64,000 nucleotides of DNA from DATBGZ01 sp036557785 (GTDB lineage: Bacteria; Actinomycetota; Actinomycetes; Mycobacteriales; Micromonosporaceae): contig DATBGZ010000083.1 of NCBI GenBank assembly GCA_036557785.1, forward strand, positions 1 through 64,000, read 5' to 3'. Every line of letters begins with the position of its first letter. Positions within the stretch are counted from its first letter, which is position 1. Positions 25,789 to 35,089 of this stretch are shown here, one piece after another. The notes beneath the pieces were generated by a model, which saw only the letters and a program-made list of their open reading frames with translations, was not told the origin of the DNA and did no database searches. Position numbers and translations under genes: made by a program.

Positions 25789-25966
25789 CGCGACAAGTTG
25801 CTCGTAGTGATGCTTGCGTTACTCACCGCATAATCGCGCCCCCAGCACATCGATCAGGATCGGTACGAACGGGGTCGGTAACCCGATCCCGCACTCATGT
25901 CACGTTGGCGACAGGTTCCGTGTGAGTGTTCATTGTGGGCGGGTTGGTCAGCGTAGGCTCCGGTCC

Positions 25967-26791
25967 GTGACGAGCGCGCCGGTGGGGGTTTTCGACTCGG
26001 GGGTCGGAGGGCTCACCGTGGCGCGGGCGATTCTGGACCAACTGCCCGGCGAGCAGGTCCGCTACCTCGCCGACACCGCCCACCTGCCGTATGGGCCGAA
26101 GCCGATCGCCCAGGTCCGGGCGTACGCATTGGAGTGCCTCGACCGATTGGTGGCCGACGGCGTGAAGCTGCTCGTCATCGCCTGCAACAGCGCCTCCGCC
26201 GCCTGCCTGCACGATGCGCGGGAGCGCTACGACGTGCCGGTCGTCGAGGTGATCCGGCCAGCCGTACGCCGGGCCGTCGCGGCCACGCGCAGCGGACGGG
26301 TCGGCGTGATCGGGACCGCCGCGACCATCACCAGTGGCGCATACGTCGACGCGTTCGCCGCCGCCCCCCACGTCAGCGTGACCGGGGTCGCGTGTCCCGC
26401 GTTCGTCGACTACGTGGAGCGCGGCATCACCTCTGGCCCGGAGTTGCTGACGGTCGCCACGTCCTATCTGGACCCACTGCGACAGGCCGAAGTGGACACT
26501 CTCGTCCTCGGCTGCACCCACTACCCGTTGCTCGCTGGTCTGATCGGCTTCGTCATGGGCGACGCGGTCACCCTGGTGTCCAGTGCGGACGAGACGGCCC
26601 GCGAGGTGTACCGGGTGCTCACCGAGCACGACATGCTGCGTGATGAGCCGGAGCCGGCCGAGCACCGGTTCCTCGCCACCGGCGAGCAGGCGCCGTTCTC
26701 CCGGCTGGCCCAGCGCTTCCTCGGACCGACCGTGCCGCCGGCGGGCTTTGAGCCGGTGAGCCGGACGCCCGTCGGGGGAGTGGTCAGATGA
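25967..26791 (+). CDS. murI: Glutamate racemase
   Basis: A protein of 274 residues. FDSGVGG near the start and the two catalytic cysteines in ACNSAS and LGCTHYPLL identify the enzyme. It interconverts L- and D-glutamate for peptidoglycan. GTG 25967 is used; it has TAGGCT at 25954-25959 and no Shine-Dalgarno, suggesting a leaderless message. Its stop overlaps the next ATG by 4 bases. The murI plus MBL-fold pair is conserved in actinobacteria. Confidence 0.95.
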   Translation: MTSAPVGVFDSGVGGLTVARAILDQLPGEQVRYLADTAHLPYGPKPIAQVRAYALECLDRLVADGVKLLVIACNSASAACLHDARERYDVPVVEVIRPAVRRAVAATRSGRVGVIGTAATITSGAYVDAFAAAPHVSVTGVACPAFVDYVERGITSGPELLTVATSYLDPLRQAEVDTLVLGCTHYPLLAGLIGFVMGDAVTLVSSADETAREVYRVLTEHDMLRDEPEPAEHRFLATGEQAPFSRLAQRFLGPTVPPAGFEPVSRTPVGGVVR

Positions 26792-27528
26792 GGCTCACCG
26801 TGCTCGGTTGCGCGGGGAGCTTTCCGGGCCCGGACTCGCCCTGCTCCTCCTACCTCGTCGAGGCGGACGGATTCACGCTGCTCGTCGATTTCGGGACCGG
26901 GTCGCTCTCCGCACTGCAGCGCCACTTCTCGATGACGTCGATCGACGCGATCGTGCTCAGCCACCTGCACGCCGACCACATCCTCGACGCATGCAGCTAT
27001 ATCGTCGTGCGCCGGTACGCTCCGGACGGGCCCTACCCGCGGCTGCCGGTCTACGGCCCGATGGGCACCGCGGGCCGCCTCGCCGCGGCTTACGGCGAGG
27101 ACTCGCTCGACGACGTGTACGAGTTCCACGAGCTGCACTCGGGACAACTCACCATCGGCCCGTTCCTGGTGACGGTTGACCGGGTCAACCACCCGGTCGA
27201 GACGTACGGCATGCGCCTCGAGCACGAGGGCCGGGTGCTCGCCTACTCCGCCGACACCGCCCCCTGCGAGGCGCTGCTGCGCCTGGCCCACAAGGCGGAC
27301 CTGTTCCTGTGCGAGGCGAGCTATCCGGACGGCGAGCCGAACCCGCCGGACCTGCACCTGACCGGCCGTGACGCGGGGGAGGCGGCGACCAAGGCGGGCG
27401 CCTCCCGGCTCGTCCTGACCCACCTGGTCGCCGCGTGGTGCAGCGAGGCGAACGTCGTCGAGTCCGCCTCGGCGGCCTTCGCCGGCCCGGTGGAGGTTGC
27501 TCGCACCGGCGCCCGGTACGAGGTGTAG
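26788..27528 (+). CDS. Metallo-beta-lactamase-fold phosphodiesterase (Rv1339-like)
   Basis: A protein of 246 residues. The metal motif HLHADH is in LSHLHADHILD, with later ligands DT (SADTAPCE) and H (LVLTHLV). The fold and position after murI match Rv1339, reported as an atypical cyclic-nucleotide phosphodiesterase in mycobacteria; RNase Z-like activity is the other possibility. ATG 26788 overlaps the murI stop (ATGA), so the two are co-translated. Confidence 0.88.
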   Translation: MRLTVLGCAGSFPGPDSPCSSYLVEADGFTLLVDFGTGSLSALQRHFSMTSIDAIVLSHLHADHILDACSYIVVRRYAPDGPYPRLPVYGPMGTAGRLAAAYGEDSLDDVYEFHELHSGQLTIGPFLVTVDRVNHPVETYGMRLEHEGRVLAYSADTAPCEALLRLAHKADLFLCEASYPDGEPNPPDLHLTGRDAGEAATKAGASRLVLTHLVAAWCSEANVVESASAAFAGPVEVARTGARYEV

Positions 27529-27564
27529 CCGGCCGGACGGGCGCGGCGGCGGTAGCGTTTGCGC

Positions 27565-28053
27565 GTGCGCTACGACTGGCTCGTCGACGTGATCCTCACC
27601 GTCCACTTCGCCTACCTGGTGTACGTGGTGCTCGGCGGCTTCCTGGCCTGGCGCTGGCCCACGGCCTTCTTCGTGCATCTGGCCGCCGGCATCTGGGGTG
27701 TGCTGATCGTCATGGAGTGGGTCGACTGCCCACTGACGTGGGCCGAGCACTGGGCGCGCCAGCGCAACGGTGAGACGCCCTCCAACGCGGGATTCATCGA
27801 CCGATATGTCACCGGCGTCATCTATCCAGAGCAATATGTGCACCAGGTGCAGGGCGCCGTGGCCCTGGTGGTGGTCGGCTCCTGGATCGGGGCGCTGGTG
27901 CTCTGGCGGCGTCGCCGGGCCCGCCACGCCAACGCAGTACCGCCGGACCAGGGTGCTGGCCCCGTCCAGCCGGACCCGGCGGTACGGCTCGCGATGACCG
28001 GCGACACGCAGGCCGATGGGCCGGAGCCGGGCCGTCACGCCGCTACCGTGTGA
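27565..28053 (+). CDS. DUF2784 membrane protein
   Basis: A protein of 162 residues. Two or three N-terminal membrane helices carry VHFAYLVYVVLGG and a WVDCPLTWAEHWAR block, the DUF2784 signature, followed by FIDRYVTGVIYP. A last helix (VALVVVGSWIGALVLW) precedes a polar tail. Function unknown. GTG 27565 is used, with TAGCGT at 27553-27558 and no Shine-Dalgarno. It ends 3 bases before ftsK, so it probably belongs to the same transcript. Confidence 0.85.
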   Translation: MRYDWLVDVILTVHFAYLVYVVLGGFLAWRWPTAFFVHLAAGIWGVLIVMEWVDCPLTWAEHWARQRNGETPSNAGFIDRYVTGVIYPEQYVHQVQGAVALVVVGSWIGALVLWRRRRARHANAVPPDQGAGPVQPDPAVRLAMTGDTQADGPEPGRHAATV

Positions 28054-28056
28054 GCC

Positions 28057-30528
28057 ATGGCCGGCCGGCGGCGTGCTGAGCATGAGGCCGCGCTGAGGTC
28101 GGCCCAGACCGCTCGCGCGGAGGTCGCTCGCGTCCGGCGTGCCGCCGCCAGAGCCGCGTCCCGAAAGACGACTGCCCAGAAGAAGAACTCGCCCGCCACC
28201 TCATTCGGTCTTATCGGTGTGGGAATCGCCGGACTCTGGATGGGCCTCGCGCACGCGGTCGGTTGGATCGTGCGGGCCATCGGCCGTAAGGCCGCGACCG
28301 CGCGCGACCTGGATCGCACCCACCAGCGCGATGGCGGCGCGCTGCTGCTGATCGGCCTCGGCGTCCTGCTCGCAGTCGCGGTGTACTGGGGCGGTGCAGG
28401 GCCAGTGGGGCGCTTCATCGCCTTCTGGACCCGATCGAGCATCGGCGCGATCACCGTCGCGCTGCCCCTGTTGCTCCTCCTGGGCGGGATCTGGCTCATG
28501 CGCGACCCTCCTGAGGACGGGCCGCGGGGGCGTGGGGTCGTCGGGTGGACGTCGCTGGTGCTCGCCGTCACCGGTCTGCTGCACCTGGGCAAGGGCCGGC
28601 CCACGGATCCGCTCGTCATGGATCGGGCGGGCGGCTGGGTCGGTCGCGCCGTGGGCGGTGGGCTCGCCGCCGCGGTGACGCCGATGGTCGCCGTGGTCCT
28701 GCTCGTGCTGTTGGCGGTCTTCGGCACGCTCGTCGTCACGGCCACGCCGATCAAACGCATTCCGGCGCGGTTGGCCGCGTTGTGGCGCTACCTCGTCGGC
28801 GGTCCGGAGCCGTCCCCTGTGGAGGGTGAGGTCCTCGACGACGAGGACGAGCTCGCACGGCCGCGGGCCCTGCGCCGCGGATCGGCTCGCCGGCGCCAGG
28901 GCGCGTACGCCGACGCCGAGTTCTACGACGAGCCGCTGCAGGAGGCGGTGGTGGTGGAGCGACGGCCGTTGTCGGTGCCGTCGACCCGGCGTCCGGAGCC
29001 GGCCGCGCCCGAGCACACGCCGCCGCCCGCGCGGTCCTACCAGCCCACGCTGCCACCGCCGGCCGACGACTACACGCTGCCGCCGATGAACCTGCTGCAT
29101 CCGGGGGAGATGCCGCGCATCCGCAGCCGCGCCAACGACGAGGTGATCGCGGCGTTGCGCGGGGTGTTCGACCAGTTCGCCGTCGACGCGGCCGTGACCG
29201 GGTTCGCCCGCGGCCCGACAGTGACGCGCTACGAGGTGGAGCTCGGCCCGGGGGTGAAGGTCGAGCGGATCACCCAGCTCTCCCGCAACATCGCCTACGC
29301 GGTGAAATCCCCCGATGTGCGGATCATCAGCCCGATCCCCGGCAAGTCCGCGGTGGGGGTGGAGATCCCCAACGCCGACCGGGAGAACGTGGCGATCGGC
29401 GACGTGCTGCGCTCCCGTACCGCGACGGCAGACCACCACCCGCTGCTCGTCGCGCTCGGCAAGGACATCGAGGGCGGGTACGTCGTGGCGAACCTCGCCC
29501 GCATGCCCCACCTGCTCATCGCCGGGGCGACGGGCGCAGGCAAGTCCAGCATGCTCAACGCGTTGCTGATCTCGGTACTGATGCGGGCGACGCCGGAGCA
29601 GGTGCGCATGCTGCTCGTCGACCCCAAGCGGGTCGAGCTGACCGCGTACGAGGGCGTGCCGCACCTGGTCGCCCCGATCGTCACCCACCCGAAGCGGGCG
29701 GCCGAGGCCCTGGCGTGGGTCGTGCGTGAGATGGAGCTGCGCTACGACGACCTCGCCGCCGCGAGTGTTCGGAATATCGATGAGTTCAATCGAAAGGTCC
29801 ATGATGGGAAGCTGCGTCCGCTGCCCGGCAGCGACCGGGAGGTCCGGCCGTACCCCTATCTACTGGTCGTCGTCGATGAACTCGCCGACCTCATGATGGT
29901 GGCGCCACGTGACGTCGAGGACGCGGTCGTGCGGATCACCCAGCTCGCCCGCGCGGCCGGCATCCATCTCGTGCTCGCCACCCAGCGCCCGTCGGTCGAC
30001 GTCGTCACCGGTCTGATCAAGGCGAACGTGCCGTCACGGTTGTCGTTCGCCACCTCGTCGCTCGCCGACTCGCGCGTCATCCTCGACCAGGCCGGAGCGG
30101 AGAAGCTCATCGGTCGGGGCGACGCGCTGTTCCTGCCCGCCGGTGCCGCCAAGCCGATCCGGGTCCAGGGTGCCTGGGTCGGCGAGGCCGAGATCAGCGA
30201 CGTGGTGCGGCACAGTCGGCGCCAACGCGAGCCGGACTTCCGGCCCGACGTGCTCGAAGTCGCGACGCAGGAGCGCAAACGCATCGACGAGGAGGTGGGT
30301 GAGGACCTGCCGCTGCTGCGGCAGGCGGTCGAGCTCGTCGTGAGCTCCCAGTTCGGCTCGACCTCCATGCTGCAGCGCAAGCTGCGGGTCGGCTTCGCCA
30401 AGGCGGGCCGGCTCATGGACCTCATGGAGTCGCGCGGCATCGTGGGGCCGTCGGAGGGGTCGAAGGCACGCGAGGTGCTGGTGCCCCCGGACGAGCTCGA
30501 CGACATCCTCGCCGACCTCGGCGGCTGA
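28057..30528 (+). CDS. ftsK: DNA translocase FtsK/SpoIIIE
   Basis: A protein of 823 residues, average for actinobacteria. A basic start is followed by five hydrophobic segments in residues 50-240, then a Pro/Glu-rich linker to about 340. The motor carries Walker A GATGAGKSS (about 490-498) and Walker B VVVDELADLM (about 604). The winged-helix gamma domain, which reads KOPS, occupies the last 65 residues. It pumps chromosomes through the septum at division. No Shine-Dalgarno stands out before ATG 28057. Confidence 0.96.
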   Translation: MAGRRRAEHEAALRSAQTARAEVARVRRAAARAASRKTTAQKKNSPATSFGLIGVGIAGLWMGLAHAVGWIVRAIGRKAATARDLDRTHQRDGGALLLIGLGVLLAVAVYWGGAGPVGRFIAFWTRSSIGAITVALPLLLLLGGIWLMRDPPEDGPRGRGVVGWTSLVLAVTGLLHLGKGRPTDPLVMDRAGGWVGRAVGGGLAAAVTPMVAVVLLVLLAVFGTLVVTATPIKRIPARLAALWRYLVGGPEPSPVEGEVLDDEDELARPRALRRGSARRRQGAYADAEFYDEPLQEAVVVERRPLSVPSTRRPEPAAPEHTPPPARSYQPTLPPPADDYTLPPMNLLHPGEMPRIRSRANDEVIAALRGVFDQFAVDAAVTGFARGPTVTRYEVELGPGVKVERITQLSRNIAYAVKSPDVRIISPIPGKSAVGVEIPNADRENVAIGDVLRSRTATADHHPLLVALGKDIEGGYVVANLARMPHLLIAGATGAGKSSMLNALLISVLMRATPEQVRMLLVDPKRVELTAYEGVPHLVAPIVTHPKRAAEALAWVVREMELRYDDLAAASVRNIDEFNRKVHDGKLRPLPGSDREVRPYPYLLVVVDELADLMMVAPRDVEDAVVRITQLARAAGIHLVLATQRPSVDVVTGLIKANVPSRLSFATSSLADSRVILDQAGAEKLIGRGDALFLPAGAAKPIRVQGAWVGEAEISDVVRHSRRQREPDFRPDVLEVATQERKRIDEEVGEDLPLLRQAVELVVSSQFGSTSMLQRKLRVGFAKAGRLMDLMESRGIVGPSEGSKAREVLVPPDELDDILADLGG

Positions 30529-30531
30529 GAC

Positions 30532-31686
30532 GTGCCGGCGCAGGAGCAGTCCGAGACGCGGGTGAGCCAGCTCGAGCTCTTCTTCGATCTGGTCTTCGTC
30601 TTCACCGTCACGCAGCTCACCGCGGTCTTGGCGGAGCACCTCACCTGGCGCGGCGCGGCCCAGGTGGTGCTGATGCTGAGCCTGCTCATGTGGATGTACG
30701 GCGGGTACGCCTGGCTGACCAACCTGATCTCGCCGAACAGCTCGCTGCGTCGCGGCCTCATGGTGATCGGCATGGGCGGCTTCCTCGCGATCTCGCTCGC
30801 CATCCCCGACGCGTTCGGCGCCACCGGGTGGGCCTTTGGTCTGGGCTACTTCGTCGTCAACATCGTCCACACCGGACTGTTCGTGGCGGCCGGAGGCGCC
30901 GGCCCGGTGCGGGCGTTTCGTAGCCTCGGTCCGCTCAACCTGCTCTCCGCGACCCTGATCCTCGTCGGCGGCTTCACCCCCGGCTCCTGGCAGTGGGGTC
31001 TGTGGATCGCGGCGGCGGTGGTGCAGTTCGCGTCCCCGTACCTCAACCCGATCGGTGCGTTCACCATCTCGCCGTCCCACTTCGTGGAGCGCCACGGCCT
31101 ACTCATCGTCATCGCCCTCGGGGAGTCCGTCGTGGCGATCGGGCTGGGTGCGGCGGGCCTGGAGCTCGGGCCGGTGCTCCTGGTCACCGCGCTGTTGGGC
31201 CTGGCCCTGGCGTACCTGATCTGGTGGGTCTACTTCGGCGGCAGCAACGAGACGACCGAGCAGGCGCTCATCGCGGTTCCGGCCCTCGATCGCGCCCGGG
31301 CCGCCATCCACGCGTTTGGATGGGCTCACCTGGGGATGTTTCTCGGCATCGTCGCGCTCGCCACCGGGGTCGAGAAGGCGGTCGCGCACGCCGACGGTCA
31401 CCTGAGCGTGGGCGAGGCGGCCGTGCTCGGCGCGGGTCTGGCCGTGTTCCTCGCCAGCGACGTGCTGTTCCGCCTCATCCTGCGGATCCGTCCCGTGCTT
31501 CACCGCGCCATCTCGGTGGTGGTGGTGCTGTTGGCGGTGATCCCGGCCGCGATGGTCTCGGGTGCGCTCGGCATGGGCGTGGCCGTCGTGGTGCTCTCGG
31601 TCATGCTCATCTTCGAGGACCGCGCCCGTGGCGTGGCCTGGAGCGACACGTCCCACTGGACCACGCCGACCGGGAGCCGGCCCTAG
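30532..31686 (+). CDS. Low-temperature-requirement A (LtrA) family membrane protein
   Basis: A membrane protein of 384 residues with about ten hydrophobic helices. The N-terminal FFDLVFVFTVTQL block and WWVYFGG are signatures of the LtrA family. Its biochemical role is not known. GTG 30532 starts 3 bases after the ftsK stop, so it is likely co-transcribed. The gene sits between ftsK and rimO, where many relatives have nothing or another gene. Confidence 0.88.
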   Translation: MPAQEQSETRVSQLELFFDLVFVFTVTQLTAVLAEHLTWRGAAQVVLMLSLLMWMYGGYAWLTNLISPNSSLRRGLMVIGMGGFLAISLAIPDAFGATGWAFGLGYFVVNIVHTGLFVAAGGAGPVRAFRSLGPLNLLSATLILVGGFTPGSWQWGLWIAAAVVQFASPYLNPIGAFTISPSHFVERHGLLIVIALGESVVAIGLGAAGLELGPVLLVTALLGLALAYLIWWVYFGGSNETTEQALIAVPALDRARAAIHAFGWAHLGMFLGIVALATGVEKAVAHADGHLSVGEAAVLGAGLAVFLASDVLFRLILRIRPVLHRAISVVVVLLAVIPAAMVSGALGMGVAVVVLSVMLIFEDRARGVAWSDTSHWTTPTGSRP

Positions 31687-31757
31687 CCGCACGGAGACAG
31701 GTGGAGTCCGCACAGGTCGGCCGGGGTTTCGGGGGTCCGGGTCGGTACCCTCGGTGG

Positions 31758-33290
31758 GTGTCCCAGCCCCTGACCGTAACGGCCGGTGCGCCGCAGGGCT
31801 CCGCCATCGCGACGGGGCGGCGGGTCGCGCTGCTGACGCTCGGGTGCGCCCGCAACGACGTCGACTCCGAGGAGTTGGCGGCGCGCCTGGACGGCGAGGG
31901 GTGGGAGCTGGTCGCCGACGGCGATGGTGCCGACGTGGTCGTGGTCAACACCTGTGGCTTCGTGGAGCAGGCGAAACGGGACTCCATCGACACCCTGCTC
32001 GCCGCCGCGGCCACCAGCGCCAAGGTGGTCGCCACCGGGTGCCTGGCGCAACGCTACGGACGGCAGCTCGCCGACTCCCTGCCGGAGGCGCACGCGGTGC
32101 TCAGCTTCGACGACTACCCGCAGATCTCGGCCCGCCTCGCCGACGTGCTCGCGGGGCGCCGGCCGCCGGCCCACGAACCCGGGGACCGGCGCGCGCTGCT
32201 GCCCATCACGCCAGTGCAGCGCCCGAAGGTCGCCGTCACGGCACCCGGGCACACGCGCGGCGGGCACACGCCCGGCGGTGGGGCGGTGCCGGCGCACCTG
32301 CGGCCGGTGCTGCGCAAGCGCCTGGACGATGGGCCGGTCGCCTCGCTCAAGCTCGCCTCCGGCTGCGATCGCCGCTGCGCCTTCTGCGCGATCCCGTCCT
32401 TCCGCGGAGCGTTCGTCTCCCGGAGCCCGGACGAGCTGCTCGCCGAGGCGGAGTGGCTCGCCGCCCGGGGGGTCAGAGAGCTCGTGCTGGTCAGCGAGAA
32501 CTCCACGTCGTACGGGAAGGATCTCGGCGACCCGCGGGCGCTGGAGAAGCTGCTGCCTCAGCTCGCCGCCGTGCCCGGCGTCGTGCGCGTGCGCCTGAGC
32601 TACCTGCAGCCCGCCGAGACCCGACCGGGACTCGTGCAGGCGATCGCGACCACGACCGGCGTCGCGCCGTACTTCGACCTGTCCTTCCAGCACGCCAGCG
32701 AGCCGGTGTTGCGACGCATGCGCCGGTTCGGGTCGACCGAGCGTTTCCTCGACCTGCTGGCGTCGCTACGGCAGCTCAACCCGTGGGCCGGCGCCCGCAG
32801 CAACGTGATCGTCGGCTTCCCCGGGGAGACCCGTGCCGACGTCAGCGAACTGGAACGGTTCCTCACCGCAGCCGGCCTCGATGCAATCGGCCTATTCGAG
32901 TACTCGGATGAAGATGGCACGGAGGCGGCCGGCATGGCGGGCAAGGTCAGCCGGGCCACGATCCGACGACGGTACGGGCGGCTGGGCACGCTTGCCGAGC
33001 AGTTGTGCAACCAGCGCGCCGAGGAGCGGGTCGGCACCGAGGTCGAGGTGCTGGTGGAGACCATCGATCCGGCCATCGAGGGCCGGGCGGGCCATCAGGG
33101 GCCCGAGGACGGCTCGACGCGGCTGGTCGCGGCGCCGGCGTTGCCCGTCCGGGTGGGTGACCTCGTGCGCGCCCGCGTGGTGGCGACGGACGGCGTGGAT
33201 CTGGTCGCCATGCCAGTGGCGGTGCTCGACGCGGCGCCGGACGCGCACGTCACGGACCCGCCCGCCCGCGTCGCCCTGGGTCGGCCGTGA
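31758..33290 (+). CDS. rimO: Ribosomal protein S12 methylthiotransferase RimO
   Basis: A protein of 510 residues. The N-terminal UPF0004 domain has its three cysteines in LGCARND, NTCGF and TGCLAQR. The radical-SAM motif CDRRCAFC has C203, C207 and C210. A TRAM-like C-terminus ends the protein. A His/Gly/Pro-rich insert lies before the radical-SAM part. It adds a methylthio group to an Asp of S12. GTG 31758 is used; TACCCT at 31746-31751 and no Shine-Dalgarno suggest a leaderless start. The stop overlaps pgsA. Confidence 0.94.
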   Translation: MSQPLTVTAGAPQGSAIATGRRVALLTLGCARNDVDSEELAARLDGEGWELVADGDGADVVVVNTCGFVEQAKRDSIDTLLAAAATSAKVVATGCLAQRYGRQLADSLPEAHAVLSFDDYPQISARLADVLAGRRPPAHEPGDRRALLPITPVQRPKVAVTAPGHTRGGHTPGGGAVPAHLRPVLRKRLDDGPVASLKLASGCDRRCAFCAIPSFRGAFVSRSPDELLAEAEWLAARGVRELVLVSENSTSYGKDLGDPRALEKLLPQLAAVPGVVRVRLSYLQPAETRPGLVQAIATTTGVAPYFDLSFQHASEPVLRRMRRFGSTERFLDLLASLRQLNPWAGARSNVIVGFPGETRADVSELERFLTAAGLDAIGLFEYSDEDGTEAAGMAGKVSRATIRRRYGRLGTLAEQLCNQRAEERVGTEVEVLVETIDPAIEGRAGHQGPEDGSTRLVAAPALPVRVGDLVRARVVATDGVDLVAMPVAVLDAAPDAHVTDPPARVALGRP

Positions 33291-33907
33291 GCGGGTCGGC
33301 GGTCATGAAGCCCTCGCCGACGTCGCCCCGGCCGGGTGAGCCCCGGCTATTTACGGCGGCGAATGCGCTGACGCTGCTGCGGATCGCCCTGATCCCGGTC
33401 TTCGTGGTGCTGATGGTCGCCTCCGGGATGAGCGCCCCGGGATACCGGATCGGAGCAGCGCTCGCGTTCGTGGTCGCGTCCTTCACCGACTTCGTTGACG
33501 GGTTCCTGGCCCGGGCGATGAACCAGGTCACCCGGTTCGGACAGGTAGCCGACCCGATCGCGGACAAGGCGCTGACCGGGACCGCACTCGTGCTCCTGTC
33601 GATCTACGGCTCGCTGCCGTGGTGGGTCACCATCGTGATCATGAGTCGGGAGATCGGCGTCACGCTGCTGCGGTTCTGGGTCATCAGGCATGGCGTGATC
33701 CCCGCCAGTCGCGGCGGCAAGGCCAAGACGGTGTTGCTGATCGCGGCGATCACCTGGTACATCTGCCCGTTCCCCCACCCGGTGGCGATGGTGGCGCCGT
33801 GGATCATGGCGGTGGCGACGATCGTCACGGTGGCGACCGGCATCGACTACGTGGCTCGGGCCCTGCGCTTGCGGGCGGCGGCTCGCGCGCCAGCCGAACG
33901 TGACTGA
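33287..33907 (+). CDS. pgsA: CDP-diacylglycerol-glycerol-3-phosphate phosphatidyltransferase
   Basis: A membrane protein of 206 residues. The CDP-alcohol phosphotransferase motif DFVDGFLAR with G-x3-D-x3-D (GQVADPIAD) is complete. It makes phosphatidylglycerol phosphate from CDP-DAG and glycerol-3-phosphate. GTG 33287 overlaps the rimO stop, and its own stop overlaps the next start, so rimO-pgsA-cinA is a tight operon. Confidence 0.94.
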   Translation: MSGSAVMKPSPTSPRPGEPRLFTAANALTLLRIALIPVFVVLMVASGMSAPGYRIGAALAFVVASFTDFVDGFLARAMNQVTRFGQVADPIADKALTGTALVLLSIYGSLPWWVTIVIMSREIGVTLLRFWVIRHGVIPASRGGKAKTVLLIAAITWYICPFPHPVAMVAPWIMAVATIVTVATGIDYVARALRLRAAARAPAERD

Positions 33908-34403
33908 CCCGGCCCCCGGCACGACCGCGGCGTGGGTCATCGAGGCGCTGGTCGCGCGCGGCCAGACCCTGGCGGTGGCCGAGTCACTCACCGGTGGTCT
34001 GCTCGCCGCCACGATCGTCGACGTGCCCGGGGCCAGCCGCGCCTTCCGGGGCGGCCTGGTGGTCTACGCCACGGACCTCAAGACGAGCCTCGCCGGCGTG
34101 CCGGCGGATCTGCTCGCCACGGCCGGGCCGGTGCATCCGGCCACAGCCGCGGCGCTCGCCCTGGGCGCCCGGACCCGGTGCGCGGCAGACTGGGGCCTGG
34201 CGACCACGGGTGTGGCCGGACCGGATCCCCAGGATGGCGTGGCGGTGGGCACGGTCTACGTGGCGGTCAGCACCGCGGTGGCCGACGGCCGGGACAGCGT
34301 GCGCAGCCTTTCGCTGTCGGGTTCGCGCGCGCAGATCCGCGTGCGTACGGTCGCCGCCGCACTGGACCTGCTCGCGACCGCACTCGCCACGTCGCGCTCC
34401 TAG
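33900..34403 (+). CDS. CinA C-terminal-type nicotinamide-nucleotide amidase
   Basis: A protein of 167 residues, matching only the C-terminal CinA domain. AESLTGGLLAATIVDVPGAS and ATTGVAGPDPQDG are the conserved blocks. These enzymes convert NMN to nicotinate mononucleotide and ammonia, which fits with the pncA-pncB genes 18 kb upstream in NAD recycling; related proteins also occur in competence operons. GTG 33900 overlaps the pgsA stop by 8 bases. PncC is the usual symbol when the enzyme has been tested. Confidence 0.9.
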   Translation: MTDPAPGTTAAWVIEALVARGQTLAVAESLTGGLLAATIVDVPGASRAFRGGLVVYATDLKTSLAGVPADLLATAGPVHPATAAALALGARTRCAADWGLATTGVAGPDPQDGVAVGTVYVAVSTAVADGRDSVRSLSLSGSRAQIRVRTVAAALDLLATALATSRS

Positions 34404-34544
34404 CCCAGGCGACCACGCAGGCGGTGACCCTGGATGTCGCTGAGCACGGATGCGGGTAGCCTGGCAACGATCGGCAGAGCAAGTCAGCAAGCTTGCAGAG
34501 CGAACCATCCGGCTCCGTGGCGGCGCCGGTCCGAGGGGGTGGCC

Positions 34545-34976
34545 GTGATTCTCCTGCGCAAGGTCATCGGGGACGTCCTGCGCGCGCGCCGGCTCGCGCA
34601 GCACCGGACGCTGCGGGAGGTGTCGACCGCGGCGAACGTGAGCCTCGGCTACCTCTCCGAGATCGAGCGGGGACACAAGGAGGCGTCCAGCGAGCTGCTG
34701 GCCGCCGTCTGCGACGCGCTCGGCACCGGGCTCTCCGATGTGCTGGCCGACGTGACGGCCACGTATGCGCTGGTGGAGCAGATGGAGCAGGCGTTCACGC
34801 AGGCTGCCGAGCCCGTGCCCGCCGCCACCGTGGGTGCGGGCGTGGTCGAGGACTCGGTCACCGATGGCGACCTCACCGTCAGCGTGCGCAGCGATGGGCC
34901 ACTTCGGACCACGCTCACGGCTCGACGCACCGACCACGGGTCCACGCAGCGTGGGCTGGAGTCGTTGCTCGTCTGA
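34545..34976 (+). CDS. clgR: ClgR-family helix-turn-helix regulator
   Basis: A protein of 143 residues. An XRE-type HTH occupies residues 1-70 (GDVLRARRL, TLREVS, VSLGYLSEIERGHKEASSEL). ClgR activates clp protease genes and, in mycobacteria, the adjacent pspA operon under envelope stress. The C-terminal part is Thr/Val-rich with no known domain; the protein lacks the AA motif that makes other ClgR proteins protease substrates, ending in LLV. GAGGGGG at 34533-34539 supports GTG 34545. A 140-bp gap from cinA could hold its promoter. Confidence 0.9.
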   Translation: MILLRKVIGDVLRARRLAQHRTLREVSTAANVSLGYLSEIERGHKEASSELLAAVCDALGTGLSDVLADVTATYALVEQMEQAFTQAAEPVPAATVGAGVVEDSVTDGDLTVSVRSDGPLRTTLTARRTDHGSTQRGLESLLV

Positions 34977-35089
34977 GGCCAGCGCGCGGGTCGGCGCCAC
35001 GCACGCCGGAGTCGGTGCGGTTCCTGACGCGGGTGGCTGCGGCCTGCCAAGATTAGGAAACGCGACACTGCTGGCAGGGAGGGCGCGAG

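Noticed and set aside
28201..29802. 533-codon minus-strand frame inside ftsK.
   Set aside because: Antisense to the FtsK motor; composition is His/Arg/Gln-rich noise.
34404..34544. Possible ClgR box or small RNA in the clgR leader.
   Set aside because: Only a half-match to the published box; no convincing hairpin or promoter was found.
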